The notes: generated from the letters alone by a model not told the origin. Shown: positions 1 through 12,586, counted from the first letter of the stretch. The stretch: DNA of 64,000 nucleotides from Leptoclinus maculatus (GCA_032191485.1 JAVDOI010000006.1:14255850-14319849), one strand, 5' to 3'. Translations and numbers: made by a program.

Positions 1-344
1 TATTTATAGCCGAGGTGCTTTACTCATAAATCTAATATAGTTGATGTTTGGTGCACAATTTTAACAATTCAGCCTTACATTTTCCTGAATTGTGTTTGTT
101 TTTCAGTTAAAATACTCATATAACATGTGAAAAACTAAATACAATTAATAGAAAGATGAATTATTGTCGTATGTTGTAATGAGAGTAAATGTTTGTGTGT
201 GATGGTGAAAAAGGAGCATTTGTGCTCACCAAACCAACAGTGAATAAAACAACTTTCTTTTGACTCAATTTGTATTTGATGTCACTTTATTATTGTATTA
301 GAAGGCACCTTTTGATGATCACATTGAAAAATCCAATATGAAAA
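1..344. other. AT-rich flank beyond slc2a11-like 3' end
   Basis: No gene is visible here. A plus-strand AATAAA at about 243-248 followed by a T-rich stretch could be the poly(A) signal of a gene entering from the left and converging on the slc2a11-like gene. This is inference only, because no coding exon for such a gene lies in the window. Confidence 0.3.
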
Positions 345-364
345 GTGATGTTCATACAAGATAC

Positions 365-370
365 TTTATT
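365..370 (-). terminator. poly(A) signal AATAAA for slc2a11-like gene
   Basis: TTTATT on the plus strand reads AATAAA on the minus strand, about 660 bp past the slc2a11-like stop codon. A second minus-strand AATAAA lies near 285. Cleavage near 345 would give a 3' UTR of about 0.7 kb. The choice between the two signals cannot be made from sequence alone. Confidence 0.5.
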
Positions 371-1026
371 GGTTCAGAGTTAGATCATTAAAACAAAAAC
401 ACAATTCAACATAAAAAATTGCACTTATTCCAGTCGTGTAAAAACTATAGATTTCAGTCATTACCAAACTTATAAATACTCAACATCATGATACATTTTT
501 TTATGAATGAGGTGTGCAAACTGATGCTTGCAGTATATATTTGATAAGGTGCAAATTATTATCACAGTCCATCTAAATACATTCTCTGTGATTTGGTTCA
601 CCACCTACCTCACAGTAAAGACTTCAGTACTCTGTAGGTCGTTTAACTGCAAGGCCTAATGTGCAACTTTCTCTGACCTTTGACCTCCAAAATGAGAGGA
701 TAAAGCAAGGACGTGCTGACTTGTTTTCAGAGGTAGCAGATCAATTATCCCCTGCTATACAGTAGTTTTAAATCATTTTTTCTTATGTCAATCTGACACA
801 AAGTAGCAAAACCTAAGTGCAACATGAGAAGATGTCAAAGATAACTCCTTTAAATCTTCTTGATAGAAAACACACTCAAAATAAATGGGTGATAATAGAT
901 CCAAGTTGCTTTCCTGATGTGAAAGTGAACATTCCTTCGTTCCTACGTCTTCCTGCTCAAACAGATCAGGTCAAAGTGAGGCATATAGTGGAGGTGTCCG
1001 TGTGTGTTTCAGCAGAAACAGTCTGC

Positions 1027-4000
1027 CTACAAGGCCGTGGAATGACTCACTTCACCCAGCTGGTACTGAGCTTTAGCTTGCGACGCACACTTTTCATCCT
1101 GGCCTTTGAAGTTGAGCTTGTTGAATTCACTTGTGATGGCTGACAGAGACTTCCCCTTGGTCTCAGGCAGAACTAGGCCGACAAACAAAGCAGACAGCAG
1201 GCAGACTGCTCCGAAAGGCACAAAGCAGTACTCACTCAGCCCGCTCTGTAAAAGAAAGGCAACAGAAAGTTATGAGACTGATGTAGGAAGTTATATAGAT
1301 GACTGCTAAAATGTCTAATTGTGTGCTTCAATCTTAACCAACTCCAGGCCTGTCTGTGTGTTTTCTATTCTTGTGTACGTATATACATGTGCAGATTTAC
1401 ATACCTGGAATGAATGAACTAAAACCGTAACCTCAAATTCAATAAATTAAAAAGATCAGTAGGATCAGAGATAAAGCCATGAGCATCATGGCAGAAAGTC
1501 CCTTATTCCCTCAGTTTCAGACTCTGAACTCTGAGAGGCGCTATAGGGTGACTTTTCCTATTCGAAGAAGTCGTCAATGTTGCATTTTAACCTGCCTGTT
1601 AGCTTGTAGTCCCCCTTCTCATGCCAGGTTGTTGTAAGATGTTATGTTTCATTTAAAAACAAATTTACCATTAAAATATGTTATTTTTAGATTTTTGCCT
1701 GTTATTAAATGTCGTAGAGTTGAAGACAGCAAGGAGGGAGATCAGTATGCACCAGTTATCCCCTGCAAGAGTACCAACCATAAAAACCAGTATGTTTTAA
1801 AGAGTGCCTTGATTTTGTTTTATTAATAACGTGGCAGGTGAATGTACACTTTGTTTTAAAATGGTTTAAGCGTATTTATGCTTGTTCATTGTCATTGCAC
1901 TTTTGGTAAATGGATGGATGGATGAAGTGACAGACTGACCACTAGAAATGGAAAGATCGTCCCAATGATGAAAAGGTTGAGCCACATCATGGAGCCAGCG
2001 ATCATGTAGGCTGCTGGCCGAGCAGTCTGATTGAAGATCTCTGTGGGCAGAATGCCAGTCACTCCAGCTGAGAAAATAAAGACGAAAGGTCATATTGAGT
2101 TAGCTTCATCATCACATCCTTAAAAATAGAAGTAGAAATATAAACATTAGCTATTATGGCCTGACATACATTAAACATTAAACTTACCTGGTCCCAAGCC
2201 AAAGCTGAGAATGTAGGTGAAGATGCAGGCCATGCTTATGTATGGCATCCAGGATGTATAGTGCTGTTTGTAGCAAAAAGAAAACAAACCAGATCACTTT
2301 TATATTTCATAGATTGACCATTGACTTGTAATGCTCAGTAATTACTAAAAGTTCACTGTAGAAATCTCACATAATAATCACAATTATTTCTTTACTTTTC
2401 ATTGTTACCTTGCAAATCAAGGATACATGCATGATTTGTCTTTGGAAAAGTTAAATATGTAGGTTATTATGTAGGTAAATTAAGTGATTTACGATACCTC
2501 GAACAACAGAGCAATTGTGAAGACAACAGACCAGACGGTCATGAGGATGTATCCTCCCATCAGCATGAACCTCCGACCTTTGCGCTCTACCAGCAGGTTC
2601 TGAAAAACATTAAAATATGGAAATCACTCAGACTCTGTTTTTCTATAATTATAACAAATTAGACTTTACAGAAAGGTACATAAAGTCCTGAGCAACAGCC
2701 ACAGAACAAATACAAACCAGGAATTTCCTGTTGATGAATGAATAGATAATGTTACGCCTTGTGTTATTTATGAACTTAAGGTTATGTTCCAGTAAAAACA
2801 CAGTAGCTTGGCCTATACTTGTCAGTTTTTGTGTTCAGTTAGTAGACTCATAGATATCATGAGACTAATAATTAGACAATGATTTTATTAAAGGAATAGT
2901 TTGACATATTGAGACATATCCTTATTCACTTACGTTCAGAGAGTTAGCTAGTTTAGAAGGTTGACTATCAAGTCTGTACAGTAAATATGTAACTGGAGCT
3001 AGCAGCAAGTTAGCTTAGCATAAAGCCTGATCACATAGGGAAACAGCTAGCCTGGCTCTGTCCGAGTGTACCAAAATATACCTACCAGCACCTCTTAAAT
3101 TTGTTAATTAACACATCAAATCTTGATTGCTTAATCTGTACAAAAACTGAGAGTTTTTGGAGATACAGTCATGTGATGAGGTCACATGATGGTCTTGCTT
3201 AAGAATACTTCAGTATGAACTGCTGGTAATACCCATTTAGTACATTCGTATGCGATTTTGAACACAGCCATAATGAGTTTTAGAGGGACTAGTATGATTT
3301 AGTTACTTTTGGACAGAGCCAGGCTAGCTGTTTCTTAGGGCCTGATCAGAGCGTGTTTCAGCAGCCTACCACTGCTTTTGCTTTACCGAGCGCCTCGTGT
3401 TAAAAACACATTCAAGCAGCCTTCGTCTTAGTGCTAAACTAAGCTAACCAGCTACATGCCGGAGCTTTATATTTAACATGAAAGTGGCGTCAATCAACTT
3501 AGCTAACTTTAATCAAGAAAGCATATTTACCAAAATGTCAGACCACACCTTTAACATAATATCTTCTTCTCAAGTGAGAAAACATAGTCCATTCAAAGAT
3601 ATCAATAGCAGTTCGTTCCAGTTCCTTTCTTCTCTCATTTCTTGGTAGCTACTCCTATCCTATTGTTCATATTGTGCTTGCGTAACATCATATGTCTAAG
3701 TGTTCTCAACTGTGGAACCAAATATAAAACCTGTTGTATGTAAACTAGTACATTGGACTTTTCTTTGTCCTTAGTATCCGTTAAAGCTTTAACAGGATTT
3801 GCAAACAACAGTCTCTTTGCCTCTAACCACTTACATAACATATGCTTTAATGACGGATACTTACACACATTATACACGCCGTGAGTTCACATGTACCAGT
3901 GCCAATTGTGATATATTGAATTTTATCATCAGATATTCCTGCCTCTTTGAATATGTATGATGCATAGAAGTAAATCTGAAAGAAAAAGCACATAAGATAA

Positions 4001-7000
4001 TATTAGAGTGCTGCGGAGCATCATTACAAGTGCTTCAATTGTTAATAAGAGGATTAAGCATCTTGTACAAAGAGCAACTATGTTAATACCCTGCCCCAGT
4101 CCTTAAAACTGCCAAGCACGTGGTTAAAAGCCTTGAAACACGGGAGTGTTTAGTCAGCATTTTATGAAGAGAAGGCAACTTGTTGCAACTCTGAAAATAA
4201 GTTTAGATTCATTATTAACTCTCATATATACAAAGACAAAATGACAAAGAGACGACAAAGCCTTTTAGTCAAAACAATAAGTTGTCTTAACACATTATTC
4301 CGTGCACATTACAGCAGGGGACGATGCTTCTTCACTGCTTTACATTATTAATACGATCTGCAGGAAAGTAAAAAAAACCTACACACGACACAAACCACTG
4401 ATGGATCATCTCAAATTTCTAATCAACTTTCCGTCATTGCAGAGGCCAAAAGAACATCTGATACTGTAGCTCGGTATCAGTAACACTGCTCTTCATGGCT
4501 ATCTTTTCTTACCGAGTCATTACCACAGAGCTGCATGGCACTGCTGATGACCATGACAGAGATGAGCTGCCAGCGCACTGAGCGATCAGTGAAAAGCTCC
4601 CAGGGTCGACGGGCCCTCATGCCTTTGGTTTCAGCCTGTTCCTGCAGGATCTCATCCAGCTCGCTGCTTTGGACCTCACAGCCTTGCAGCCGTCTCAAAG
4701 CTGACCAAGAAAAGAAAACACAATTTAAATTACCTGAGAAGTTGCAGTTCTGACTTTCTGGCTCACTGGCTATAACGTATTGTTCTTTACTTTTCCTCAA
4801 TATAAAAGAGATTTAATACAAGTGGCGGAGGAGTAGGCAGATCCTTTACTTAAGTAAAAGTGGCAATGCAACAACGTAAAAATGCTACATCACATGTAAA
4901 AGTCCTGCATTCAAACTCCTACTTAAGTAAAATACACTCACATTTTCAAATTTGCAGTGCAGATTCAACAATGTGCATGAAACATTTTAATGTTGTAGCT
5001 TTTCATATTTTTGACTTTTCTCCAATGTATGCTTTGTTTTGTAAACTATTAATAATAATTTGAACTGTTATCTAAATGAAACATCTGAGAAGTTTCCAGG
5101 GGAAATGCCTCTTTGGTGGAACTGCTAACAACTCATAGAGGTCTGGAACGTGACAAAAGTCCAATATTTCCCTCTTAATTGTACTGAAGTATAAAGTAGC
5201 ATAAAATGGAAATACTAATTTACATTAAAATTGTACTTTAGGGTAGTATTTTGTAAATGTACTTAGTTACCTTCCACCACTGGTTGACATATTACAGTAC
5301 TCACCCTTAATACAAGCCTCCTTGTCCCCCCTGTCAATGAGCAGGTATCTGGGGCTCTCGGGGAACCACGGCAGGGTAAGGAGCTGGATGAGGCCAGGAA
5401 TGGCATTACTGCCAAGAAGATACTGCCAACACGGCTCACTGCCCAGAATCTCTCTATAAATAAATAATCCAGGGTGTTACTGTGGATATAATTGAAGTCT
5501 ACAGCCGATTTTTTTGGTGTAGGGAAATATATTTTAACAAATAAAAAAAAGTCTGACAGCTTCCATACCTGAGTCCAACCACCTGTCCTAACACAACACC
5601 AAATGCTGTGAAAACAGCTGATGACAAGGAGATAGCCCCTCGTAAGTGCTTTGGTGCACTTTCTCCAAAATACATGGGTTGCACATTCATGCTGATCCCT
5701 GAAAAACACACAGTGGCTTTCTGTGAAGTTAGTAAAGTTTCTGTTGTTTTTGAAATGATTATTACGGCAGTATAGCAGGTATTTGAACGCAAACATAGAC
5801 ATAGTGACACAAATTATATACCGGAATTTATCCCAACCAGGACACGTGAGATGATGATCATTTCAAAAGACTTGGCAGCTCTACTTGTCACGGCTAAGAG
5901 TGCTCCAGTCATGAGGAAAATGTTGTTCAACAACAGGCATTTCTTCCTTGGGAATGGAAAAGAGGACAAAATTAATATATTGCTCACAACTCTTGGAGAG
6001 ATTTTCAGTCTTACGAAATGTAGACTCATGGACCGTTTCACCATATTGCTGGGATATCATGTTGGTAGATGTCTTATTGTATGGAAATAATTTATATAAT
6101 TATAAAACCATTAATCAAATGGTCCTTATAGCATTATCTACGTAGTTAAAGCCTGATTTACTGTATTGCTTTGTGCCATAGAGCTCCATAATTTCCAAAA
6201 ACTATTTAAAAAACACACCAGGGGCTGTTGCACTGGGTGACATTTTCCTTCAGTGTAAGAAAAACGGGCATTCATTTATTTAGAGTCACTCCCACACACA
6301 AATTGCAGCTGCTGTAAAAACTCAATAGAGCATCAAATGTGTATTCATCTTCATCTGAAAATACTGCCCAGTAAATGCCCTTTTGACTCCTGTTTGAATA
6401 ACATGTGCTGAAAACCATGGTGCCCAGCTGTTTTAGGACATTATTTAGCATTTAAAAAAAAGGTAATATTGCTTTTGTGACCCAATTTTTTAAAAAGGTA
6501 CATCTTCAGTATGAAAGAATGGTCTTTGGGAATGGAACTTTTTTTTTTCCACCAACTTAATGCTTTAAAGTCAATTACAGATATAGATGCAGTATGCAAG
6601 CAGGATTGATGCATGTGTGTTTCTATGAGGTTTAAAATTTATTCCAGGGTCATATGCATGTTCACCCGTGATAGAGGAAAGTAAATGATCAAACTCTTTA
6701 TTCATTCATTGTGCATCTATATCAACAGGTCAATCATTCACTCTCTGCGTGTTGCAATGAAAATGTCAATGTACATCCAGACATTATACTATATTTATCA
6801 CGGTAAGGGGGAAATTTGTCTCTGCATTTGACCCATCTCTGGATATAGGGAGCAGTGGGCTGCCTATGACAGGCGCAGTTCAGTGTCTTGCTCTTCGACA
6901 CATGACACGTCCAAGCCAAGGATTGAACCATTGACCTTGCAGTTAACAGACAACCCTCTTAACCCAGTGAGACACGGTCGCTCACTGACTCACTTATATT

Positions 7001-8763
7001 ACCTCCCAAATCGTATGGTCATTGGTCCTGCGATAAGAGACCCCGCAAAGCCTCCCAACGAGAAGATGGAGACAATAATTGTCCAGACCAGAGTCACCTG
7101 GTAATCCTCCAACTGGATGTCCCACCGCTCCAAGAATGTCTCATTGACAAAGGTCTGAATAAACTGTGTGAAAAGACAAGACAGTCAACCTTTAAAGTTT
7201 CACTGAGATTGAGTGCAGCGGTTAAAGCTGACACTTATTACCTCAGTTTCTTTGTCTGTGTGTTTGCACTTTGGTGGTGAGAAGCTGGACTCTAAAGCTT
7301 GAAGGGTCAATTTGCAACATCAATATATCAATTGAACTTTCATTCCAAATGATCAGAATAAAACATTTGCAAAATTGTTTGTTGATGATGGAAGTTTGTG
7401 CTCTTTATTTGTAAGTGCAGCTAATTGGCTTAATTAAACAATGAGGATCCTGCATTTAGAATTAGCTTCCATAAAAAAATACTAAAATTGGATGTGTTAC
7501 AATGAGAATGACTAACCACACAAATAGCCTAATTCTTGTTTGTGCCAATTTACACTGTTGGTCACTGTTGAGTGTTTTACATTTTCATATTTTTATTTTA
7601 TGTTTTAATATACTTTTCTTATACTATTGCAATGTATTTATTGTTATGCACCCGTTACCAAGCCAAATTCCTTGTATGTGCACACGTACTTGGCAATAAA
7701 CCAATTCTGATTCTGATTCTGTCCAAAATGTGAAAAAACAGTAATGCTGGTCAGCACAGCTCAGTGCAGCAGTGAGCACACACACAAAATACACTTTCAG
7801 ATAAATATCACAAATATCAATTCAACACTATGTTAATTTATGTTCACGCTGGTCGATGTAACTTTTAAAACACTTTTTTAACACCATGCAGGACTTTATC
7901 AGCATTGTCAATAAGTAAATGTAATATATGTACGTCTATATTCCACACTTGAACACACACATACATGAATTTAAATTTTCAATTAGACTCAAAAACTTAC
8001 AGTTGTGGGAGCATTCATTATTGCGAGGTTGTAGCCATATTGAAGAGTTCCTCCAACGGCTGCAGAAGCAACCATTAGCACCAATGTCAAAGAACTTTTC
8101 TGTTTATATAAACAGATAGATACATATTAGAAAAAGTATTCATAATGCAGAATGGCCCATTTCAGAAAAAATATATATCACATTACTGGATTAAATTAGT
8201 GATGTTGTGGCTCTTAAAAGTGGGGCACATTTTCATTACTTTATGTTTTGCTAGGTAGTTTAACATACAATAAAGCATCAACATGTATTAGTTGATTTAT
8301 ATTTTGCATTATAGAAATCTGCAGATTAACTTTAGCTGTCAGATAAATGAAGTGGAGTAAAAGTATTAGTCTGAATTGTGGTGCAGCAGAAGTATAAAAC
8401 TGCATCAAATGGAAGTATTCGAGTAAGGTACAAGTACCTGAAAATTGTACTTAAGCACTGTAAACTTGAGTAAATTAGTAACACTCCACCACTGAGGGTG
8501 ATGGTTGTTTTGATGTCACCTTGTCTGACAATGCAAGGTTGTGTGTAAAATATTGTCACATTAAAAAAATAATAGATCTAATAGCACTGCACCTCTTAGG
8601 AATGACACAGCCACCAAATAATCCAGTTTTTCTGCAAGAATTTCCTACATAATGCTACCCCAGTCTACAAACCAAACAAGCATTCGGGATTAAACTCCAA
8701 AATAGATTCCTTATTGAAAAGTAGAATGTGTTTATTTACCTTCTGTGCACCGGCAGGCGACAT
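1027..8763 (-). CDS. slc2a11: Facilitative hexose transporter, SLC2A11/GLUT11-like (class II GLUT)
   Basis: A 12-pass plasma-membrane sugar uniporter. Twelve coding exons join in phase (1512 nt, 503 aa): 8740-8763, 8001-8099, 7003-7163, 5822-5946, 5569-5698, 5305-5453, 4513-4700, 3865-3975, 2498-2599, 2188-2263, 1940-2067, 1027-1245. GLUT signatures appear in order: GGTLQYGYNLAIMNAPT in helix 1, RFGRKK in the 2-3 loop, RVLVGINSG, the PESPR loop, ERKGRR in the 8-9 loop, GVTGILPTEIF in helix 10 and a terminal PETKGK. The helix-7 QLS motif of class I GLUTs is absent (QLCGNDS instead), as expected for class II. The 503 aa length is normal for the family. The donor after exon 11 is GTCAGT, weaker than the rest. 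Fish have several SLC2A11-type paralogues, some needed for pigment cells in medaka, so the exact paralogue is uncertain. No frameshift or stop interrupts the model. Confidence 0.93.
2888..3554. mobile_element. Teleost MITE with long imperfect terminal inverted repeats
   Basis: The left end (TTAAAGGAATAGTTTGACAT) and the reverse complement of the right end (TTAAAGGTGTGGTCTGACAT) are inverted copies. Inside, GCTAGCCTGGCTCTGTCC near 3048 is mirrored by GGACAGAGCCAGGCTAGC near 3313. It resembles a MITE-like repeat that I recall as very common in spiny-rayed fish. It sits in intron 8 of the slc2a11-like gene. There is no coding capacity. The superfamily is not assigned. Confidence 0.75.
4821..5282 (+). 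mobile_element. Non-autonomous hAT-like element (acttaagtaaaagt family)
   Basis: The repeat starts at a GTGGCGGAGGAGTA end, contains ACTTAAGTAAAAGT and AAAGTCCTGCATTCAAACTC, and finishes TTAGTTACCTTCCACCACTG, the usual inverted end of this very common fish element. It fills about three quarters of intron 6 of the slc2a11-like gene. An 8-bp target duplication could not be confirmed because the left end has drifted. Confidence 0.75.
6790..6990 (+). repeat. Dispersed teleost repeat in slc2a11-like intron 3
   Basis: It contains the phrases GAAATTTGTCTCTGCATTTG, GGAGCAGTGGGCTGCC and a run ending in CCCAGTGAGACACGG. This arrangement recurs in many fish genomes. It carries no coding sequence. I recognise the pattern but cannot name the family with certainty. 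Confidence 0.55.
7600..7722 (+). mobile_element. L2-type LINE 3' tail
   Basis: The block ends in CAAATTCCTTGTATGTG, then a GGCAATAAACCAATTC stretch and GATTCT tandem units. This is the usual 3' terminus of fish L2 LINEs or SINEs mobilised by them. Only the tail is evident. The 5' boundary is not defined. It lies in intron 2 of the slc2a11-like gene. Confidence 0.7.
8128..8494 (+). mobile_element. 5'-truncated copy of the acttaagtaaaagt hAT-like element
   Basis: It starts at AGTATTCATAATGCAGAATG and ends AACACTCCACCACTG, matching the inner and right-hand part of the same family as the copy in intron 6. It contains AGCTGTCAGATAAATG and AAAATTGTACTTAAG. Its left edge lies only about 28 bp upstream of the exon 2 acceptor, within reach of the branch-point region. 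Confidence 0.75.
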
Positions 8764-9060
8764 TGTTATTTAAAGGAAGTAGTAAAATGGTAAAAAAAAA
8801 AAAATAATAACTTGATATCAGGCAACAAACTACAAAGCTCAACCCACCTAAATAACGATCCCCATACAACACAAGCTCGAGCACGCGCTTAATCCGTGCG
8901 TGTGGCGGACCTCTTATGATTGGCTGCAGTTGCGTAATCAGCGCACAAATGAACAAACCTTGAGCTGACGTCTTACCAGCGTTCTACAACTACCACTACA
9001 AAGATTTACTCACACTCTATGAAGAAATAGATAGAAATTAAATCAATAATTTGCATTCTC
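8764..9060. promoter_or_regulatory. Presumed slc2a11-like 5' flank and promoter
   Basis: The first coding exon begins at 8763 on the minus strand. The stretch above it, about 8850-8990, contains several CpGs and a reverse CCAAT-like GATTGGC at about 8920. No TATA box is placed confidently. The assignment rests on position only. Confidence 0.3.
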
Positions 9061-9063
9061 CTG

Positions 9064-9425
9064 ATGCATTACATTACATTACAGTCATTTAGCAGACGCT
9101 TTTGTGAGATAAATGGATTTTTGACTAACTCATTTTATATTGTAATGTATGTTATAGTTAAAACGGCCAGCAGGTGTCGCCATCTCACCACTAGGGGGGG
9201 GGGGGGGGTTGTCTGTGCATGGTATTCACGCTTCCTTGTAAAGTTTCTCAGAAGAAGAACAGCAAGAGAAGAGTGTAACGTAGAGAACAGGCACCCTCAA
9301 TACACCATTTGTTTAAACTGTATTCAAGGTGTCTGCTGCCGTTCTTTGGTGAGCCCGTCATCATACACTGACGGGAGGGCAACACTATTATCCAAAGCGA
9401 CTTACAATAAGTGTATTCAACATAG
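9064..9425 (+). repeat. Teleost CATTACATTACA...CAGACGC repeat split by a nested insert
   Basis: The left half at 9064-9103 (TACAGTCATTTAGCAGACGC) and the right half at about 9388-9425 (ATCCAAAGCGACTTACAATA) would be contiguous in the standard fish repeat. Roughly 284 bp (about 9104-9387) separates them. The insert carries a G-run and two CTCF-like strings near 9167 and 9188. Confidence 0.6.
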
Positions 9426-9679
9426 ATGATGCAAATAAAAAAATGCACAACGGGATCCCTGTGTTGACATCTAATAATCTAATGTCATTAGAAATGTTGT
9501 AATTTTTCTATTTTTAATTGTAGAATGAAGAAAGACAGTTAAGTAACACAGAAGTAAAAATAAATATATCAAAATAAAAACCAAGAGGACAGAACGACAG
9601 AATGGCCACTCTTGGTCTGACGATGACAAGCAGATACCATATGCCGGTATCTGCACATGAGGTAGGGAAAAAACTAGAG

Positions 9680-10960
9680 AACCATATCCAGGGATTTTAC
9701 AGAGAAGAGTGTTTAATGGTTAAACTTATGGTTATGTAATGTTGAAAAATATAGGAAATTGTAAAAATTGTATTTGATAGATATATTCAGATTTAGATGG
9801 GAACAGTGTTATCGACTATGTATAAGATAGAAAACAGAACTCCTCAGGGCAGTGTGACCAATACTTCCCCATTTGGATTAATGATGTTCTCTGATATAAA
9901 ATGGGATATCGGTAGATCATTGTTTGCTGATGATGGGGCCTAATGGAAAAGGGGGGAGAATTTAACACTAATCCAAGAAAAGACACAAGAAGCAGTTCAG
10001 AGCGGTTGAGAAGTGGTCATAGTCATGAGGATTTGGGTTTTCAGTGGAGAAGAAAAAGGTATAGTGGTACTATAGGAAGAAGGTAAGAGAGGCTGGTTGT
10101 AAAGATGCAGAGAAGGTAAACATTTCATTTGCTGGGGGTTATATTTGACACAAAGCTGAGTGTCATATAAATAAGATAGATACAAATGTCAGATGGTTCT
10201 AAATGTATATGAGATGTCTGACAAAGTCTGGTTGGGGAGTAAGTAGGAATAATTTGGGGCCTATGTAGCAGTGATTGATGAAAGACTAATAAGAGTGAAT
10301 AAAACATTTATTCCAGTATTTATATATTAAGGAAAGAACACCAGATAACTTAACAGTATGAAGTCAAGATGTAAGCTATTGTAATGGCATTGCAGTGGTT
10401 AGAGAGAAATAAGTTACAGTCATATTATGCTCACACTCTTTATCAACGCTGGTATCATTGCAATCCATGTCATCCCAAAACAGACCGGATTTATGAAATA
10501 TATGAATCTCTATTCTCTACATCGTGTAGAAACAGCAGTCAGGTTTATGTGGATGCCAGCTCATGGGGTCATCAATTGCTGATTCTCTAGCTAAACAAGG
10601 ATAGACAGGACAGGATAGAATAATGTACGGACCTGTAATGTGGACGATGCAGTTTCTTTACTTCGCCCCTGTCATCCAACGGTTTCTACTGTATTAACTC
10701 AGAAGGCTTAACAAGCCCATGTTGGGTTGGTCCTCAGATTACGATGGAACATTTTCAATATTTGAATTCTTTAAAGGTCCTTGATAGGTTGCTTCTTACA
10801 GTAATATTTTCTGGGACTTGTAGTTTTCTCCTACATTTATTTATTTAGCTTTTTAAAACAAAAATGTCGGATCTTTTGTACTGAGGATTTAACTCTTGAA
10901 GTCATAAAAATGTCTTTATTTACTGAAATCTGACTGAATAAAAACTGAAATATGTTTCTA
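9680..10960 (+). mobile_element. Degenerate I-clade LINE fragment (RT and RNase H)
   Basis: Split over several frames, the translation shows TPQGSV and FADDG of reverse transcriptase (about 9840-9940), FLGVIFDTKL (about 10120-10155), then an RNase H-like part with ALQWLERNK (10390s) and FMWMPAHG (10540s). Many stops and frameshifts make it non-functional. It resembles the better preserved LINE at 49328-52187 in domain order and orientation. No 3' tail or target duplication was found. Confidence 0.7.
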
Positions 10961-11224
10961 CGTTGAGTGCACCAGTTTTGTTAATTTCATGCTGTAACAC
11001 TCCTTTGTGGTCCAGTATTGATTTAATAAAGTTGTGAAAAAATATAAATTGGATGTCTGTATTTTTGTAAGACTTTGTATGAATGACTTGTTTGGTGAGA
11101 AATCAGGACAATATAATATCTTGAAGAACTATTAAAATAACTTAATTCTTTGGCACAATTGTGAGGTAAACTTACTTTTCTAAAATATCTTCTAAATCCA
11201 AGTTTTAAGGATGTAAATTCTGTC

Positions 11225-11320
11225 CTCAAAGCCACAGATTCAGATTTGAAGCCAGGCCCCATACTGGACACGGTTTGGTTCAAGAGACACCAACTTTAGT
11301 TGAGCTACCTGGCACCCCTT
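11225..11320 (-). mobile_element. tRNA-derived SINE head
   Basis: On the minus strand, GGTAGCTCAACTAAAGTTGG resembles a pol III A box and GGCTTCAAATC a B box, with tRNA-like spacing. A functional tRNA is unlikely because no clean acceptor stem closes. The SINE body and tail were not delimited. Confidence 0.45.
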
Positions 11321-11617
11321 ATAGTTCTGCAGGGTGGACAAAATATTACAAAACAAACAACTGAGTTGAGAAGTTCAGGAACAGTTCACCAGGGTGAGGT
11401 GCTAATGCACCTGACACTATCAACCAAGAACCAAACCCAGCTCTGTTTGAGGAAAGTCCATTCCGTTTCCACATTAGACTTAAAACACTAAAAAGAAAAC
11501 TTAAGACCTTTATATTGGAGATTTGTTATTTATTTTTAAATCTGTAATATGGAGAAGAATCTATCATGCTGAAAGACTGTGTTAATGTTTATGCTATTGA
11601 GTTAGACATAGATGCTC

Positions 11618-11700
11618 TCACCAAGTAGTAGCTCAGGTAACTAGTGGACTGCTGAGAAGACCTGAGGTTGTGGGTTCAAAGCCTGTGCAGAATTTAAAGA
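11618..11700 (+). mobile_element. tRNA-derived SINE head
   Basis: TAGCTCAGGTAACTAGTGG (A-box-like) is followed about 30 nt later by GGGTTCAAAGCC (B-box-like). The arrangement is that of a tRNA-derived SINE promoter. The 3' body is not recognised, and the lack of a paired acceptor stem argues against a tRNA gene. Confidence 0.5.
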
Positions 11701-12037
11701 TCCAACACCAACAGTGAAGCTACTGGAGGTATACTGAATGTACGCACATATTGCTTTTACTTGTTCATGATTGTAACGAATTAAGACTTACCCATTCTTA
11801 CAGGAACATTTTTGTTCCTTAATTTCATTGTCTTCTGTTTTGATCGCCAGGTGATGTGGTGGTTCATTTTTACACTGTGATGTTCTGCTTCTTCTGCTTC
11901 TATCTCTATCTTGGTAACCTGTCTTTGCTGCTCATTTAGTTCGACATCCTGGATCTCTCTAGAATCACCTTTAATAATAAAAAAAACAAATAGACAATAT
12001 AGATATCATAGAGTGCAGTTAGTAACAGTGTGGGCTC

Positions 12038-12578
12038 CAGTGGCGGGCCGTCAGGGCCAGCTAAGCCTTCTCTGCTGGCCTAAACAGAATCACAAAGTTA
12101 TAGCTATTTTATCATTTTTCATAAATACACTACATGTGTTATAATTATTTTTCCCATTAGCTTATTTTCTCATTGCACAGCTCCTGTCTTCCTCTGTTGC
12201 TCTGCTTCCAGCACAGCTTGTTTTAAGGAGAGCTTTTATCCAATCAGATTCAGCCCCTATGTCTATGTAAGGAGAGAGGCCCGATGCCCGCTAGAGAGCC
12301 TTTGCAGTTTAAGTAAATGGGGACGATATTGTTGATTGTCATAGTCTTCAACCAATCAGATCTTTAGTTTGACATGTTGGGCGTATTCTTTGACGTGCCA
12401 GTGGTACCCTGGTAGCCTCCTAAGTACGTCTGCATTAACGTGCGCCGTGATTGGTCAGTGGGCCAGTGTGACTTTTGTCGAACAGAAAGCTAGCTAGCAG
12501 ACAACAAATAACCGTAGCCATGACGCCACAGTAGGACAGCACAGAAGGCCCAGGTATAAAATGCACGGCCCGCCACTG
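12038..12578. mobile_element. 541-bp non-autonomous hAT element with 8-bp target duplication
   Basis: The ends are perfect inverted repeats, CAGTGGCGGGCCGT and its complement. The element is flanked by identical 8-bp copies GTGGGCTC (12030-12037 and 12579-12586). An 8-bp duplication and a CAGTG-type terminus are diagnostic of the hAT superfamily. No transposase is encoded. Confidence 0.9.
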
Positions 12579-12586
12579 GTGGGCTC

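Noticed and set aside
5263..5802. Minus-strand 179-codon open frame
   Set aside because: It mixes intron with slc2a11-like exons in the wrong frame. The spliced exons give the transporter.
11618..11700. Functional tRNA gene
   Set aside because: Internal promoter-like boxes are present, but no paired acceptor stem is visible, so a SINE head is more likely.
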